Source: Halobacteriovoraceae bacterium | GTDB lineage: Bacteria > Bdellovibrionota > Bacteriovoracia > Bacteriovoracales > Bacteriovoracaceae | Assembly (NCBI GenBank): GCA_002711995.1 | Contig: PASN01000010.1 | Location: forward strand, 1-63,005 | Direction: 5' to 3' | Length of the DNA: 63,005 nt | In this document: positions 38,650 through 48,143 of the stretch, piece after piece | Position numbering within the stretch: position 1 is the stretch's first letter | How the letters are laid out: each line of letters begins with the position of its first letter | The notes under the pieces: generated by a model | Databases searched by the model: none | Seen by the model: only the letters and a program-made list of their open reading frames with translations | Told to the model about the DNA's origin: nothing | Made by a program: the position numbers and the translations under genes

Positions 38650-40566
38650 ATGAAACTTGGCTTTCGATCTAACATTTTTAAAAAGCTTCTTATGGGCCTT
38701 GGGGCCGGTATGTTCTTGTTTGCCGCGTTATTTTCTATCTATATTTTTGGAATTGTAAGTGACTTGAAGGTTAAACTTGCAGCATTGGATGTTAGATCTG
38801 AAGCAACTCAATCAGAAGTGTCGGTTCTTGAACAGGGATCAATTACAACCAGAGCAGAACTCAAAACTTTTTCAAACTTTTTAGAACGTCCATTTAAAAT
38901 TAATGATGCTGTGAAAGACAATCTTCTATCAATCAAAGGGGATAAGGTCTTCATAATGGAAGACATTGAACTTGGAACCATCCAAAGCAACACTTGTGAA
39001 AGATACCGTTGTATGCAAGACAGGATTTCATTTCTGGATATTCCTTCTAAACTTTGGAAAGGCCTTCTTGGAATAGAAGACTATAGATTTTTGCAGCATA
39101 AAGGTGTCGATCTCATATCTATTGCCCGGGCGATAGTTGCGGATATAAAAGCAATGAGTCTTGTTCAGGGAGGATCAACCCTTACTCAGCAGTTGGCCAA
39201 AAATATGTTTCTTACTAATGAAAAAAAGCTCGAGCGTAAATTTCGGGAGATGGTCTATGCGCTATATCTGGAGAGAAGTTTTAGCAAAGAGCAGATTATC
39301 ACAATGTATTTTAACGAGGTTTTTTGGGGAACAGTTGGTGGAATTTACATCAAAGGTATAGGAATGGCCTCCAGGGTCTATTTTGATAAAACACCGAGTG
39401 AGCTAAGTGACTACGAATCATCGATTCTTATAGGCATGCTTAAAGGCCCTTACTATTACCATCCAATCAACAAAACTGAGAGATTGAAGGGTAGAACCTC
39501 GGTTGTTTACAACAGGCTTAAGGAGTTGAAACTTGTTTCCACAGATGTGAAAGAGCAGTGGAGCGACTCGCAATGGGCTGAGTGGAAAAGGATACTTAAG
39601 CGCAAAAACAACTCCTCCGCACTGCGAAGCCTTTATTTAGTAGGAAAGAGTGAGGGACCAAAGTTGGAACCTTATGAGAAGTATATCTTTTTTCAATCCG
39701 TGCAAAAAGTTAGAGAAGGACTGAAAGAGCGAACTGAGGGCGTGGATATCGGCGTTAAGTCTTTAGTCGTTGATTCAACATGCAGTGATCTTAGCTGTGA
39801 TAACAAATTCCTATTCTATAGCAAGTACGAGAGAGATCTCAGTAAAGCTCTATATGAAGAAAGGCATCAAGTTGGAAGCTCCTTAAAACCCATTATCTAT
39901 CAACAACTCATTGAAGAGGGAAAATCTCTTGAGGATGAAGTCTCCACAAAACCCATCACGTTAAAGCTTTTGTCGGGGGACTGGACTCCAGCAGATTCCA
40001 AAGTTGATCTTGGTGAAAAAATATCACTTAAGACTGCAATTCAAAAATCAAGAAACATCCCTTTAATTAGGGCATCAAAGCAAGTGGGATTTGATGCGTT
40101 GGAAAAGCGACTTTTGGATTATTTGCCCAATATGCTGACCCCTTTAAAGGAATATCCTGCTCAGCTTTTGGGTGCGATAGAGTTGTCACTGTCGGAGGTG
40201 GGTGAGGCGTATTTAAAGTTCTTTAAAAGACAGTGTGAGTCCTTTGAAAACGGAACTTCAAACTATGAAGAGAGTCTTTTGTACCATCTGGCCCAGGCGG
40301 ACAAGACCACAATAAGCAATTCGGCAGGAAGCATCATTAAGCAATCTTTAATCTTTGGAAAAACAGGCACAACAAACAATGGGCTTGATAGCTGGTATGT
40401 AGCCTTTGATGGCCAAAATTTTTATGCTATTTGGTTTGGAGTGGATTCAGACAGGGCGGGAAAGGATCTAAGGCTTTATGGTTCCAACTCGGCTTTTGCC
40501 ATCTTCCAGAATTTCATCCAGTATAGGGCCAAAAGAATATCAGAGTTTTACTGCCCGCATGTATAG
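38650..40566 (+). CDS. Bifunctional penicillin-binding protein, PBP1A-like (GT51 + transpeptidase)
   Basis: Polymerises lipid II and cross-links peptidoglycan. An N-terminal membrane anchor (about residues 15-35) is followed by the GT51 domain with the catalytic Glu in GIEDYRFLQHKG, then QGGSTLTQQLAKN and LERSFSKEQIITMYFNEVFWG. All three transpeptidase boxes are present: SSLK (GSSLKP), SRN (KSRNIP) and KTG (FGKTGTTNN). 638 residues is short for PBP1A (about 800), and no OB/ODD insertion is evident. The pbp stands alone: a porin diverges upstream and the tRNA-Gln promoter lies just downstream. Confidence 0.92.
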   Translation: MKLGFRSNIFKKLLMGLGAGMFLFAALFSIYIFGIVSDLKVKLAALDVRSEATQSEVSVLEQGSITTRAELKTFSNFLERPFKINDAVKDNLLSIKGDKVFIMEDIELGTIQSNTCERYRCMQDRISFLDIPSKLWKGLLGIEDYRFLQHKGVDLISIARAIVADIKAMSLVQGGSTLTQQLAKNMFLTNEKKLERKFREMVYALYLERSFSKEQIITMYFNEVFWGTVGGIYIKGIGMASRVYFDKTPSELSDYESSILIGMLKGPYYYHPINKTERLKGRTSVVYNRLKELKLVSTDVKEQWSDSQWAEWKRILKRKNNSSALRSLYLVGKSEGPKLEPYEKYIFFQSVQKVREGLKERTEGVDIGVKSLVVDSTCSDLSCDNKFLFYSKYERDLSKALYEERHQVGSSLKPIIYQQLIEEGKSLEDEVSTKPITLKLLSGDWTPADSKVDLGEKISLKTAIQKSRNIPLIRASKQVGFDALEKRLLDYLPNMLTPLKEYPAQLLGAIELSLSEVGEAYLKFFKRQCESFENGTSNYEESLLYHLAQADKTTISNSAGSIIKQSLIFGKTGTTNNGLDSWYVAFDGQNFYAIWFGVDSDRAGKDLRLYGSNSAFAIFQNFIQYRAKRISEFYCPHV

Positions 40567-40607
40567 CAAAATTTCTTGTTTTGTTTAATAAAAGTTAAGC
40601 TAAATAC

Positions 40608-40637
40608 TTGCCAAAACTCGGAATGATCTAGTATAGT
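40608..40637 (+). promoter_or_regulatory. Promoter of tRNA-Gln
   Basis: TTGCCA (40608-40613) and TATAGT (40632-40637) with an 18-base spacer; the expected start of transcription is about 10 bases before the tRNA. It may also drive prs, pth and ychF, which follow without a terminator. Confidence 0.7.
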
Positions 40638-40655
40638 TTTTTACATTAACTCTGT

Positions 40656-40730
40656 AGGGGTGTCGTCAAGTGGTAAGACATCAGATTTTGATTCTGACAT
40701 GCGCAGGTTCGATCCCTGCCACCCCTGCCA
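40656..40730 (+). tRNA. tRNA-Gln (anticodon UUG)
   Basis: A full cloverleaf is visible. The 7-bp acceptor stem AGGGGTG pairs with CACCCCT (40720-40726). The D loop contains AAGTGGTAAGA. The anticodon stem TCAGA/TCTGA encloses the loop TTTTGAT with anticodon TTG. The T arm is GCAGG-TTCGATC-CCTGC. The discriminator is G and CCA is encoded. A 75-base gene including CCA. prs starts 19 bases downstream. Confidence 0.97.
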
Positions 40731-40749
40731 TCTTTTTCAGGAGAAGCGT

Positions 40750-41694
40750 GTGAGACGCATTGTTTTAGTCTCAGGTTCATCCAACCAAACTCTCTCCAAC
40801 AAAATCAGTGAATTTTTAGACGTAGCTTTGGTTGACCCTCAATTGAGAAGGTTTGCTAATGGCGAAATCTTTTGTGAGATAGAAAAAAACGTTCGTGGAG
40901 CGGATGTTTTCCTCATTCAAACGCTAACAGTTCCAGTTAACGATAATCTAATGGAATTGCTTGTGATGATGGATGCCCTCAAAAGGGCCTCTGCCGCTTC
41001 GATAACTGCGGTTATTCCACATTACGGCTACTCAAGACAAGATAGAAAAGCAAGTCCTAGAACTCCAATTAGCGCCAAGCTGGTTGCGGACTTGATAACA
41101 GTGGCCGGCGCCTCGAGAGTTATCACTATGGATCTACATGCAGGCCAGATCCAAGGCTTCTTCAATATCCCATTTGATAACATCTTCGCGTCACCAGTTA
41201 TTCTCGATTACATTAAGGAAAATATAGACCTTTCTAATCTTACTCTAGTTTCTCCTGATGCTGGTGGTGTGGAAAGGTGTAGGTGGTATGGCAAAAGACT
41301 TTCAACCGACATTGCCATGATTGATAAGCGTAGGACTGGGCCAAATGTGGCCAAAGCAATGAATATAGTAGGCGATGTTAAGGGCAAGGATGTCATAATT
41401 GTCGATGACATGATTGATACTGCAGGAACTTTGGTGGAAGCTGCTAGAACACTAAAGTCACACGGTGCCAATAAAATTTATTCATTCGCAACCCATGGAG
41501 TATTTTCTCCCCCTGCCGCTCAAAGAATAGAAGAAGCAGAAGAGCTTGAAAAAGTTATTGTCACAGACACAGTTCCTCTTCCGGAGGAATGCAAAAATAT
41601 TGGAAAAATAGAAGTGCTATCGACTGCGGAGATTTTATCCAAGGCGATCCACAGAACCTTTAATCACGATTCAGTTAGTTCGTTGTTTATTTAA
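40750..41694 (+). CDS. prs: Ribose-phosphate pyrophosphokinase (PRPP synthetase)
   Basis: Makes PRPP for nucleotide, His and NAD synthesis. The frame is open back into the tRNA, but GTG 40750, with AGGAG seven bases upstream, gives the family N-terminus (RRIVLVSGSSNQTLSNKI). Signatures are RFANGEI, the PRPP-synthetase motif region DLHAGQIQGFFNIPFDN and the PRPP loop IVDDMIDTAGTL. 314 residues, normal. It follows tRNA-Gln by 19 bases and precedes pth by two, so tRNA processing may create its 5' end. Confidence 0.97.
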   Translation: MRRIVLVSGSSNQTLSNKISEFLDVALVDPQLRRFANGEIFCEIEKNVRGADVFLIQTLTVPVNDNLMELLVMMDALKRASAASITAVIPHYGYSRQDRKASPRTPISAKLVADLITVAGASRVITMDLHAGQIQGFFNIPFDNIFASPVILDYIKENIDLSNLTLVSPDAGGVERCRWYGKRLSTDIAMIDKRRTGPNVAKAMNIVGDVKGKDVIIVDDMIDTAGTLVEAARTLKSHGANKIYSFATHGVFSPPAAQRIEEAEELEKVIVTDTVPLPEECKNIGKIEVLSTAEILSKAIHRTFNHDSVSSLFI

Positions 41695-41696
41695 TT

Positions 41697-42275
41697 ATGA
41701 TAAAATTAGTAGTTGGTGTAGGAAATCCCGGTGCGGAATATGAGTTAACCAGGCATAACATTGCTTGGATTCTTTTTGAGTTTTTGCCACATACAGAGAA
41801 CTCCTTTTGGAAATCAAAGTTTAAAGGCCAGTATTGTGACACAACAGTAAATGGAGAAAAGCTCTACTTCCTAAAGCCTGGGACTTATATGAATTTAAGT
41901 GGGGAGAGTGTCGGACCTTTGTGCTCCTTCTTCAAAATCACGCCTGAAGAGGTGTTGGTTGTGCACGACGAGGTGGATTTGCCTTTTGGGCAGATTCAAT
42001 TTAAAAAGGGTGGAGGATTTGCTGGCCACAATGGATTAAAATCCATTGCTCAACACCTAAATACACCAAACTTTTACAGACTAAGAATGGGTATTGGAAG
42101 ACCTGAGCGTGGAAGCATGTCGAGCTGGGTGCTTGGGAAGTTTCCAAAAGAACAGGATACCGAGCTTGGAATTGTGATGGAGAACACTTCAAAGGCTTTG
42201 GACTTTCTTTTGAAGCACGGTTTTTCAAAAGCTTCCAACAAATATAATAAAAAGAACTTTCTAGAGATTAAGTAA
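41697..42275 (+). CDS. pth: Peptidyl-tRNA hydrolase
   Basis: Releases peptides from drop-off peptidyl-tRNA. 192 residues. GVGNPGAEYELTRHNIAW holds the catalytic His, followed by KPGTYMNLSGESV, VHDEVDLPFG and GGGFAGHNGLKSI. It sits between prs and ychF (10-base gap to the latter); the pth-ychF pairing is widespread. Confidence 0.97.
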   Translation: MIKLVVGVGNPGAEYELTRHNIAWILFEFLPHTENSFWKSKFKGQYCDTTVNGEKLYFLKPGTYMNLSGESVGPLCSFFKITPEEVLVVHDEVDLPFGQIQFKKGGGFAGHNGLKSIAQHLNTPNFYRLRMGIGRPERGSMSSWVLGKFPKEQDTELGIVMENTSKALDFLLKHGFSKASNKYNKKNFLEIK

Positions 42276-42285
42276 CGGAGATAAA

Positions 42286-43401
42286 ATGAGTTTAAATGTA
42301 GGCATCGTAGGCCTTCCTAATGTTGGTAAATCAACAATATTTCAAGCGCTAACAAGTGCTCCGGCAGAAGCTGCCAACTATCCATTTTGCACAATTGAGC
42401 CAAATGTGGGGATCGTTCAAGTTCCAGACGAAAGAATAGATAAAATTACAGAGTTTGTTAAACCTCAGAAAGTTATCAAGGCCGTAATGGAATTTGTCGA
42501 TATCGCAGGACTTGTAAAAGGCGCTTCAAAAGGTGAAGGACTTGGAAATCAATTCCTTGGACATATTAGACAAGTAAGTGCGATCGCCCACGTTGTAAGA
42601 TGTTTTGAAGACAGTGATGTTATACACGTTGAGGGAAAAGTTGATCCAACAGCGGATATAGAAGTAATTAATATCGAACTTGCTTTTGCTGACCTTGAGA
42701 CAGTTGATAAGAGACTTAACAATCTTGGTAAGGTTATGAAGTCCCATGACAAAAAGCTTAAACAGCAAGCGGCTATCGCCAAGCCGGTTCTTGAAAGACT
42801 TAAAGTTGCCCTTGAGGACGGAAAGCCTGCTCGTTCTGTTGAGATGGACGATGAAGAGAAAGAAGCAATCAGCGACCTTCATTTAATAACTCTAAAAGAC
42901 ACTGTTTATGTGTGTAACGTTGATGAGGACTCAATGACAGAGGACAGTGACAACGAACACGTAAAGGCCGTGAAGGCCCTTGCTGAAAAAGAAGGGTCTA
43001 AAGTTATAAAAATCTGCGGAAAGATGGAGTCTGAAATAGCACAGCTTGAAACAGAAGAAGAGAAATCAGAGTTTCTTGCAGATATGGGACTTGAGCAGTC
43101 TGGTCTTGATCAGCTTATTAAAACTGGCTATGACATGCTCGGACTTCAAACTTATTTCACAGCTGGTGTTCAAGAGGTTAGGGCCTGGACATTCAAAAAA
43201 GGAATGAAAGCTCCTCAATGTGCTGGAATTATCCATACAGATTTCGAGAGAGGCTTTATCAAAGCTGAAGTTTATCACTGCACAGACCTATTTGAACTAG
43301 GAACTGAGGCCAAGCTTAAGGAAGCTGGAAAGTTTCGAATCGAAGGTAAAGAGTATCTAATGAAAGACGGTGATGTTGTTCATTTTAGATTTAATGTTTA
43401 A
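42286..43401 (+). CDS. ychF: Ribosome-associated ATPase YchF (OLA1 family)
   Basis: P-loop protein of the Obg family that hydrolyses ATP rather than GTP and binds ribosomes. GLPNVGKST (P-loop), the switch NYPFCTIEPNVG, DIAGLVKGASKGEGLGN, and a C-terminal TGS domain (TYFTAGVQEVRAWTFKKGMK). 371 residues; ATG 42286 has ACGGAG upstream. The usual NKxD is replaced by NVDE, as in other YchF proteins. Confidence 0.97.
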   Translation: MSLNVGIVGLPNVGKSTIFQALTSAPAEAANYPFCTIEPNVGIVQVPDERIDKITEFVKPQKVIKAVMEFVDIAGLVKGASKGEGLGNQFLGHIRQVSAIAHVVRCFEDSDVIHVEGKVDPTADIEVINIELAFADLETVDKRLNNLGKVMKSHDKKLKQQAAIAKPVLERLKVALEDGKPARSVEMDDEEKEAISDLHLITLKDTVYVCNVDEDSMTEDSDNEHVKAVKALAEKEGSKVIKICGKMESEIAQLETEEEKSEFLADMGLEQSGLDQLIKTGYDMLGLQTYFTAGVQEVRAWTFKKGMKAPQCAGIIHTDFERGFIKAEVYHCTDLFELGTEAKLKEAGKFRIEGKEYLMKDGDVVHFRFNV

Positions 43402-43410
43402 ATTCACTAT

Positions 43411-43430
43411 GGCCACCACAATAGGTGGCC
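43411..43430 (+). terminator. Hairpin after ychF, weak terminator
   Basis: GGCCACC (43411-43417) pairs with GGTGGCC (43424-43430) around a 6-base loop. No T tract follows, so it may be an RNA-end stabiliser or a Rho-assisted stop rather than a classical intrinsic terminator. Confidence 0.45.
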
Positions 43431-43548
43431 AATATTTAACCCTCCTGTTTTCAGCACTTTAGATAGAACACATTATTCCTTTCCATATAAAAATAACACG
43501 CAGACTTTAGTTGAGCATGCCTTTGGAGTAAGTCTATCACCAGAAGGA

Positions 43549-44151
43549 GTGTCTATCAGGCTTTTACTCATAACTTTTGGATTTTCATTACTTATCACAA
43601 ATTCATCTTTTGCATGGGTCCTAGACCGGGCTGAGCATAAATTACGATCCATCGAAGAATATCTTGGATACGATCTAGGCCTAACTTTGGTTACTAGCAA
43701 GCATGTGGAAAATGCTATTGCAAGCTACCCATTCATTGCAGTAAACCCTTCCTGGTTAAAAAGGCTAAGTGATGAAGAGGTGTTAGCGGTGATGGCGCAT
43801 GAAGTTGCTCACATTGAAAATGCACACTTCTCTAAAAGGATGGCGATAGCTGCAGGCGGATTTTTTAATGCTCTTTTTGATTTTAAAAATAAGAAGAATT
43901 TAAGGGAGAGATACTCTGGTTTTTTAAACTATTACAGCCTGGAACAAGAAATGAATGCGGACTGCGTGGCGTATAACTGGTTAAAAGGAATGAGAAATCT
44001 TGGGTACAAAGCTAAACCACAGTCTTTGGCAACGGTCTTTGAAAAAGACCTTGGAGCACTAGAAAAATTTGAAGAGTACGGACTTCAAAATGAACCTGTC
44101 TACATAAGGTACAAGAAGGTTATGAAGGGGCACCCTGATGAGTGCCTTTAG
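43549..44151 (+). CDS. M48-family metalloprotease, exported
   Basis: Zinc protease with HEVAH in VMAHEVAHIENAHF and the third ligand Glu in EQEMNADCVAYNW, as in M48 (BepA/HtpX-like) enzymes. A signal peptide or anchor covers residues 1-22 (LLLITFGFSLLITNSSFA), so it works in the periplasm. 200 residues, a minimal catalytic domain. The start is odd: GTG 43549 overlaps the only good ribosome site (AGAAGGAG), leaving no spacing; ATC 43555 would be correctly spaced. It shares TTAG with the convergent Slt gene. Confidence 0.85.
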   Translation: MSIRLLLITFGFSLLITNSSFAWVLDRAEHKLRSIEEYLGYDLGLTLVTSKHVENAIASYPFIAVNPSWLKRLSDEEVLAVMAHEVAHIENAHFSKRMAIAAGGFFNALFDFKNKKNLRERYSGFLNYYSLEQEMNADCVAYNWLKGMRNLGYKAKPQSLATVFEKDLGALEKFEEYGLQNEPVYIRYKKVMKGHPDECL

Positions 44152-46253
44152 TCCGCGTTAAATCCAATTGAAACATCAAAGATTTTGTTAACTTTTGTTG
44201 AATCCGCAAGTTCTGTTTTTTTATCCATCATCTTGTAGAAGAAAAGGTTTCTATAAATAAGCTTCACGTACTTTCTTGTTTCTGGGAAAGGAATGTTTTC
44301 AATATTGTGCAGGATTGAACCTTCGTGAGTCAGGTACTCCTTTCTCCACTTTTTGACCCTTGATTCACCAGCGTTGTAGGCCGACAGAGCGTACACCAGA
44401 TTATGATCGTATTGAGTCATTAACTTTTTAAGATACTTGCTGCCTATTTTTATATTGATTTTCGGGTTGTAGAGATGTCTTGTTTTTATACCTCTCCAAT
44501 ACATTCTTGCCGTCTTTGGCATGAGTTGCATAAGGCCTCTTGCTCCAACCCAGCTTCTTGCCCGGCTATTGAATCCTGACTCTTGTCTGATTAAAGAGAG
44601 GGCGATCAAAGGATCATAACCTTTAGAGTACTTTGAAACCTGGTTAAGAAATGGACGAGGAAATAAAACGTTTAAAACTTCCTCATCAAGTGAGATAAGC
44701 TTTCTGTTAAGGCCTCTATAAATAATTTTAAAGCTTTCAAGGTAATTTTTCTCTTCTTTTAGGATAGAGGATGCAAGAAGAATCATTGATGCCTGTGACT
44801 GGCCTAGATCATGCGATTCATTGTTTTGAGCGATGGAGCGAGAGTGTGTTTTAAAAATACTTTTGTATTCCAGCTTTATAAAGGGCTTAAAGTCTAATGA
44901 GCCCCAAATTTTTAATCTTTTGAGCGCATAAGTGGATTTCTGGTCCAAGTCTGGCATTTTTTGAGGCGTGCTTGAATTTTGGTTTGCAAGCTTAAAGTAT
45001 AGTTTGTCAGCAGCTTCCTCCTTTTCTTCAGCAAGGAGCTTTGCGGCCAATATTGAGTAATAATTCAAAGGAGACTTAGTAACCAAATCTTCAAAGACTT
45101 CCAAGTGCTCATCTATGCCTTTCTCTTTCATGGAATAGGCAACCCAAAATTGAAGTCTTTCATCTTTTAAAGATTTGAACTTTTCATCTAGCTTGTAGGG
45201 TTTGACCACTCTTGAAATTGCTTTAGAGTAGTTTTCCTGTGTAACCCACGTCCACATCTTTTCATAAATAACGTTTTCGTCGTTTGGGTTTTGTTCAAGA
45301 ATTGCAGAAAATGCTTGCCTAGCAGCCTCGAAATGGGACCTTCTAGTCAGTGACTTTCCTAGACTCAAGATTCTTTTATTGGCCTTGTACTTTGGAAGAT
45401 GAGGGTAGGAGAGCTTGTAATAATTTAAGGCCTCACTCAAAAGCTTTGTGATCTCTTTAATAGGTTTGTTGGAGTCCGCCGCGTTAAAGGTCTTTTTTAT
45501 AAGCTTTTTAAGCTCTCTATAAAGGACGTATTTTGAACTATTTTGATCAAGTCCCTTTACTTGGATGTACCTAGTAAGTTCAGGGGTGATATCCATATAT
45601 TGAAGGAGACTTTTAGGCGGAACTTGCTCGCTTTTCATAAAGTAGGATGTAAGTCCAAGTGAATATTCTTTAAGAGTCTTTGGTGAGTTTTTAAACCTGC
45701 TCAAAAGATAGTTTAAAGATTCAATATTTGAGTTGTGTGATACCCATTTTGCATGCTTTTTGAAAAATTCAACTTGCCTCTTTTTTCCAGCAAATGATTT
45801 GGAGTTTCTAGACAACAGCTTTAGATATTGGTTAAAGCACATTGTTGTAGCTTGATTTCCCAGCTCTTCTTCAAGGAGATTTTCAAATGACTGATTGGTC
45901 ATCTTTGAACAAACTGCTTGGAGCGCTTTAGCGCTTTTGTTCGTCTGAATTGAAATCATTGATTTAAGCCAAGCTTTATAGATGGAGAAAGTTGGGTGAC
46001 CTTTAGTTTGTTTCAGCAATTTTTTGGCAAGACGTTGGTTAAAATATCCTTTCTCTGCTATCTCATATAGCTTTGCCAGGTTATGGCCTAAACGCTGTTC
46101 ACTTCTACTGACAGAGAGAGTCCTTTTTTTTAGAAGTTTATCTATGCTTGTTTCTGTAAGAGACTTTACTGGACTAGAAGCATTGGCGAAACCGCTTGAG
46201 ATGAGCCCAATAAATAGAAGCTTTAAAAATGTTGATCTAATTTGGTCGTTCAA
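44148..46253 (-). CDS. Soluble lytic transglycosylase, Slt70-like
   Basis: About 701 residues. The frame is open to ATG 46283, but TTG 46253 lies four bases after AGGAGG and gives a proper signal peptide (STFLKLLFIGLISSGFANA), so I use it. A long alpha-helical superhelix (U/L domain-like) precedes the C-terminal SLT domain: LIRQESGFN with the catalytic Glu, VGARGLMQLMPKTA and SAYNAGESRVKKW. Cleaves glycan strands with anhydro-sugar formation in the periplasm. Second transglycosylase in the window. Confidence 0.9.
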   Translation of the reverse strand: MNDQIRSTFLKLLFIGLISSGFANASSPVKSLTETSIDKLLKKRTLSVSRSEQRLGHNLAKLYEIAEKGYFNQRLAKKLLKQTKGHPTFSIYKAWLKSMISIQTNKSAKALQAVCSKMTNQSFENLLEEELGNQATTMCFNQYLKLLSRNSKSFAGKKRQVEFFKKHAKWVSHNSNIESLNYLLSRFKNSPKTLKEYSLGLTSYFMKSEQVPPKSLLQYMDITPELTRYIQVKGLDQNSSKYVLYRELKKLIKKTFNAADSNKPIKEITKLLSEALNYYKLSYPHLPKYKANKRILSLGKSLTRRSHFEAARQAFSAILEQNPNDENVIYEKMWTWVTQENYSKAISRVVKPYKLDEKFKSLKDERLQFWVAYSMKEKGIDEHLEVFEDLVTKSPLNYYSILAAKLLAEEKEEAADKLYFKLANQNSSTPQKMPDLDQKSTYALKRLKIWGSLDFKPFIKLEYKSIFKTHSRSIAQNNESHDLGQSQASMILLASSILKEEKNYLESFKIIYRGLNRKLISLDEEVLNVLFPRPFLNQVSKYSKGYDPLIALSLIRQESGFNSRARSWVGARGLMQLMPKTARMYWRGIKTRHLYNPKINIKIGSKYLKKLMTQYDHNLVYALSAYNAGESRVKKWRKEYLTHEGSILHNIENIPFPETRKYVKLIYRNLFFYKMMDKKTELADSTKVNKIFDVSIGFNAD

Positions 46254-46321
46254 ACTGCCTCCTGCATTTTGAATTGCTACCAAAATGGTATCATTGCCTA
46301 AGCTTTTATGTAAGGTGTAAA

Positions 46322-46876
46322 TTAATCTTCTTTATTTCGGCTTTGTATTTTCGAAAGGTTAGACTGTATTTCTGCAAGAACCGGCCTTTTGTCTTCAGGT
46401 ACAACCAAAGCAAGGTTGGCAATATAAGATGACACTTCCTCGAGGTAAGTGAAGTCGTCCTCTCTTTGATTCAAGAAGTAGTTATTGGTTTCGTTGATTT
46501 CATCAGCGATTTCTTGAAAGTAGTCGCCCTGTCTGAAATAGATATCCCGAACTTCTCCACCTTCCCTGATAGATTGCAGATGCTTAGAGACCTTGTACAT
46601 CGGCCCTGCAATTTTATGGCTCAAGAAAATGGAAAACAGGAAGATAAAGGCCAAAAATACGCATGAGATTAAGACCATAAGTCCTATGAATTCATTTCTA
46701 GTTTCAATAAAATTTTGAGCATTTTCGGGGCTTTGTCCAATAATGTAATCGAAAAGGTCAACTATTATGAAGGGGTAGATCATGGTGGCAAGCAAAGTAA
46801 AGCTGCATACAATAAAGCTGAATTTGTATTGAAACTTTGGATTTATTAAAAAGATGCTTCTCTTATACTTGGCCAT
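46322..46876 (-). CDS. Membrane protein with two helices and a HAMP-like linker
   Basis: 184 residues. Two membrane helices (about 19-40 and 65-89) flank a short periplasmic loop. SHKIAGPMYKVSKHLQSIREG (about 90-110) matches the start of a HAMP domain (P-x-x-x-V... G). The C-terminal about 50 residues are helical, with no output domain (no kinase, GGDEF or MCP tail). Such stand-alone HAMP proteins recur in deltaproteobacterial-type genomes; the function is unknown. It diverges from mrp. Confidence 0.75.
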   Translation of the reverse strand: MAKYKRSIFLINPKFQYKFSFIVCSFTLLATMIYPFIIVDLFDYIIGQSPENAQNFIETRNEFIGLMVLISCVFLAFIFLFSIFLSHKIAGPMYKVSKHLQSIREGGEVRDIYFRQGDYFQEIADEINETNNYFLNQREDDFTYLEEVSSYIANLALVVPEDKRPVLAEIQSNLSKIQSRNKED

Positions 46877-46985
46877 TTGAATTGGACCCTTGGATAAATG
46901 TTTAATATCTTTATATTATTATGATAAACATTTCTTTGTAAAAATAAGAAGCATTGGGAAAAAATATCCTAGAAAGGAAATAAAA

Positions 46986-48143
46986 ATGGAAAATTTGAAA
47001 AACAAAATAAGCGAAGTCGTGAATCCTGAAACAGGAAAAACTTTGGGGGAAGAGTCTAGAGTCTCCAAGGTTGAATATAAAGGTGAATCGCTAATGATCA
47101 CTCTTCAAAGAGATGGAATCGCCCCTGAGACTAAAAGAAAGCTAGAAGACAGTATCATTGAAGTCCTTAAAGATGACGAGCAAGAAGACAATATCTTTAT
47201 CTTATCAGAATCGAAAAAAAGTGAGGATATCTATAAGGCCGTAGGCAAAGCTCCTAAAAAGGAAGCAGCTAGACCCGCAGAACTTAAGGTCGGTCATGGA
47301 CAGGTTGGTGAAAAGAAAAGAATACCAAACGTTGGTAAAGTAATCGCCATTGGTTCTGGTAAAGGTGGTGTAGGTAAATCCACATTCACTGCGAACCTTG
47401 CAGCAACACTTACCGCACAAGGAAATAAAGTTGGCATTATCGATGCCGATATCTATGGCCCATCTATGCCAATGCTTCTTAATAAAAGAGGCGAAAAACC
47501 TGAAGCAAGCGAGGATAAACAAATCCTGCCTTTAGAAGCTTATGGTATGAAGTTTATCAGCTTTGGAAACTTTATTCACGAGGACGAGCCAGTGGTTTGG
47601 AGAGGTCCAATGCTTGGCGGCGTGCTCAACCAATTCTTTTTTGAAACTGATTGGGGTGAGTTGGACTATTTACTTTTAGATTTGCCTCCAGGGACAGGTG
47701 ATGTTCAATTATCTATGGTTCAAAATCTAGAGCTGGATGGATCCATTATCGTTTCCACTCCTCAAGATATGGCGTTATTGGATGCAAGAAAGGCACTCCA
47801 CATGTTCGACAAACTTAATGTTCACGTAATCGGCATGATTGAAAATATGAGCTCATTCATTTGTGATGATTGTGGAAAAGAGCACTTTTTATATGGCACT
47901 GGTGGCGTAATGAGCGCTTGTAGTGAACTTGGTGTTGGATATTTAGGAAAAATACCAATGGAGATGGCGCTTAGAAAAGGAAGCGATTTTGGAACCCCTT
48001 ATATGACGCAAAATAAATACGAAGGAAATCCTGTATGGAAGTCCTATCAAGAAATAGCTTCCCGTCTAGACAGGTATTTTAATCCGTCAGACAATAAGAA
48101 AAAAAGTCTAATGGGTAAAATCTTTGGCAAAAAGGAAAAATGA
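46986..48143 (+). CDS. Mrp/ApbC/Nbp35-type Fe-S cluster carrier ATPase
   Basis: P-loop ATPase that carries and transfers Fe-S clusters. ATG 46986 (after AGAAAGGAA) is chosen over 46890, giving 385 residues. An N-terminal DUF59/MIP18-like domain is followed by the deviant Walker box GSGKGGVGKST, DADIYGPSMP and LLDLPPGTGDVQLSM. The cluster-binding CxxC is CDDC in SSFICDDCGKEHFLYGTGG. It overlaps the next gene by four bases. Confidence 0.93.
   Translation: MENLKNKISEVVNPETGKTLGEESRVSKVEYKGESLMITLQRDGIAPETKRKLEDSIIEVLKDDEQEDNIFILSESKKSEDIYKAVGKAPKKEAARPAELKVGHGQVGEKKRIPNVGKVIAIGSGKGGVGKSTFTANLAATLTAQGNKVGIIDADIYGPSMPMLLNKRGEKPEASEDKQILPLEAYGMKFISFGNFIHEDEPVVWRGPMLGGVLNQFFFETDWGELDYLLLDLPPGTGDVQLSMVQNLELDGSIIVSTPQDMALLDARKALHMFDKLNVHVIGMIENMSSFICDDCGKEHFLYGTGGVMSACSELGVGYLGKIPMEMALRKGSDFGTPYMTQNKYEGNPVWKSYQEIASRLDRYFNPSDNKKKSLMGKIFGKKEK

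Noticed and set aside
40660-40749. prs start at 40660
   Set aside because: The frame is open, but this region is tRNA-Gln. GTG 40750 has a good ribosome site and gives the family N-terminus.
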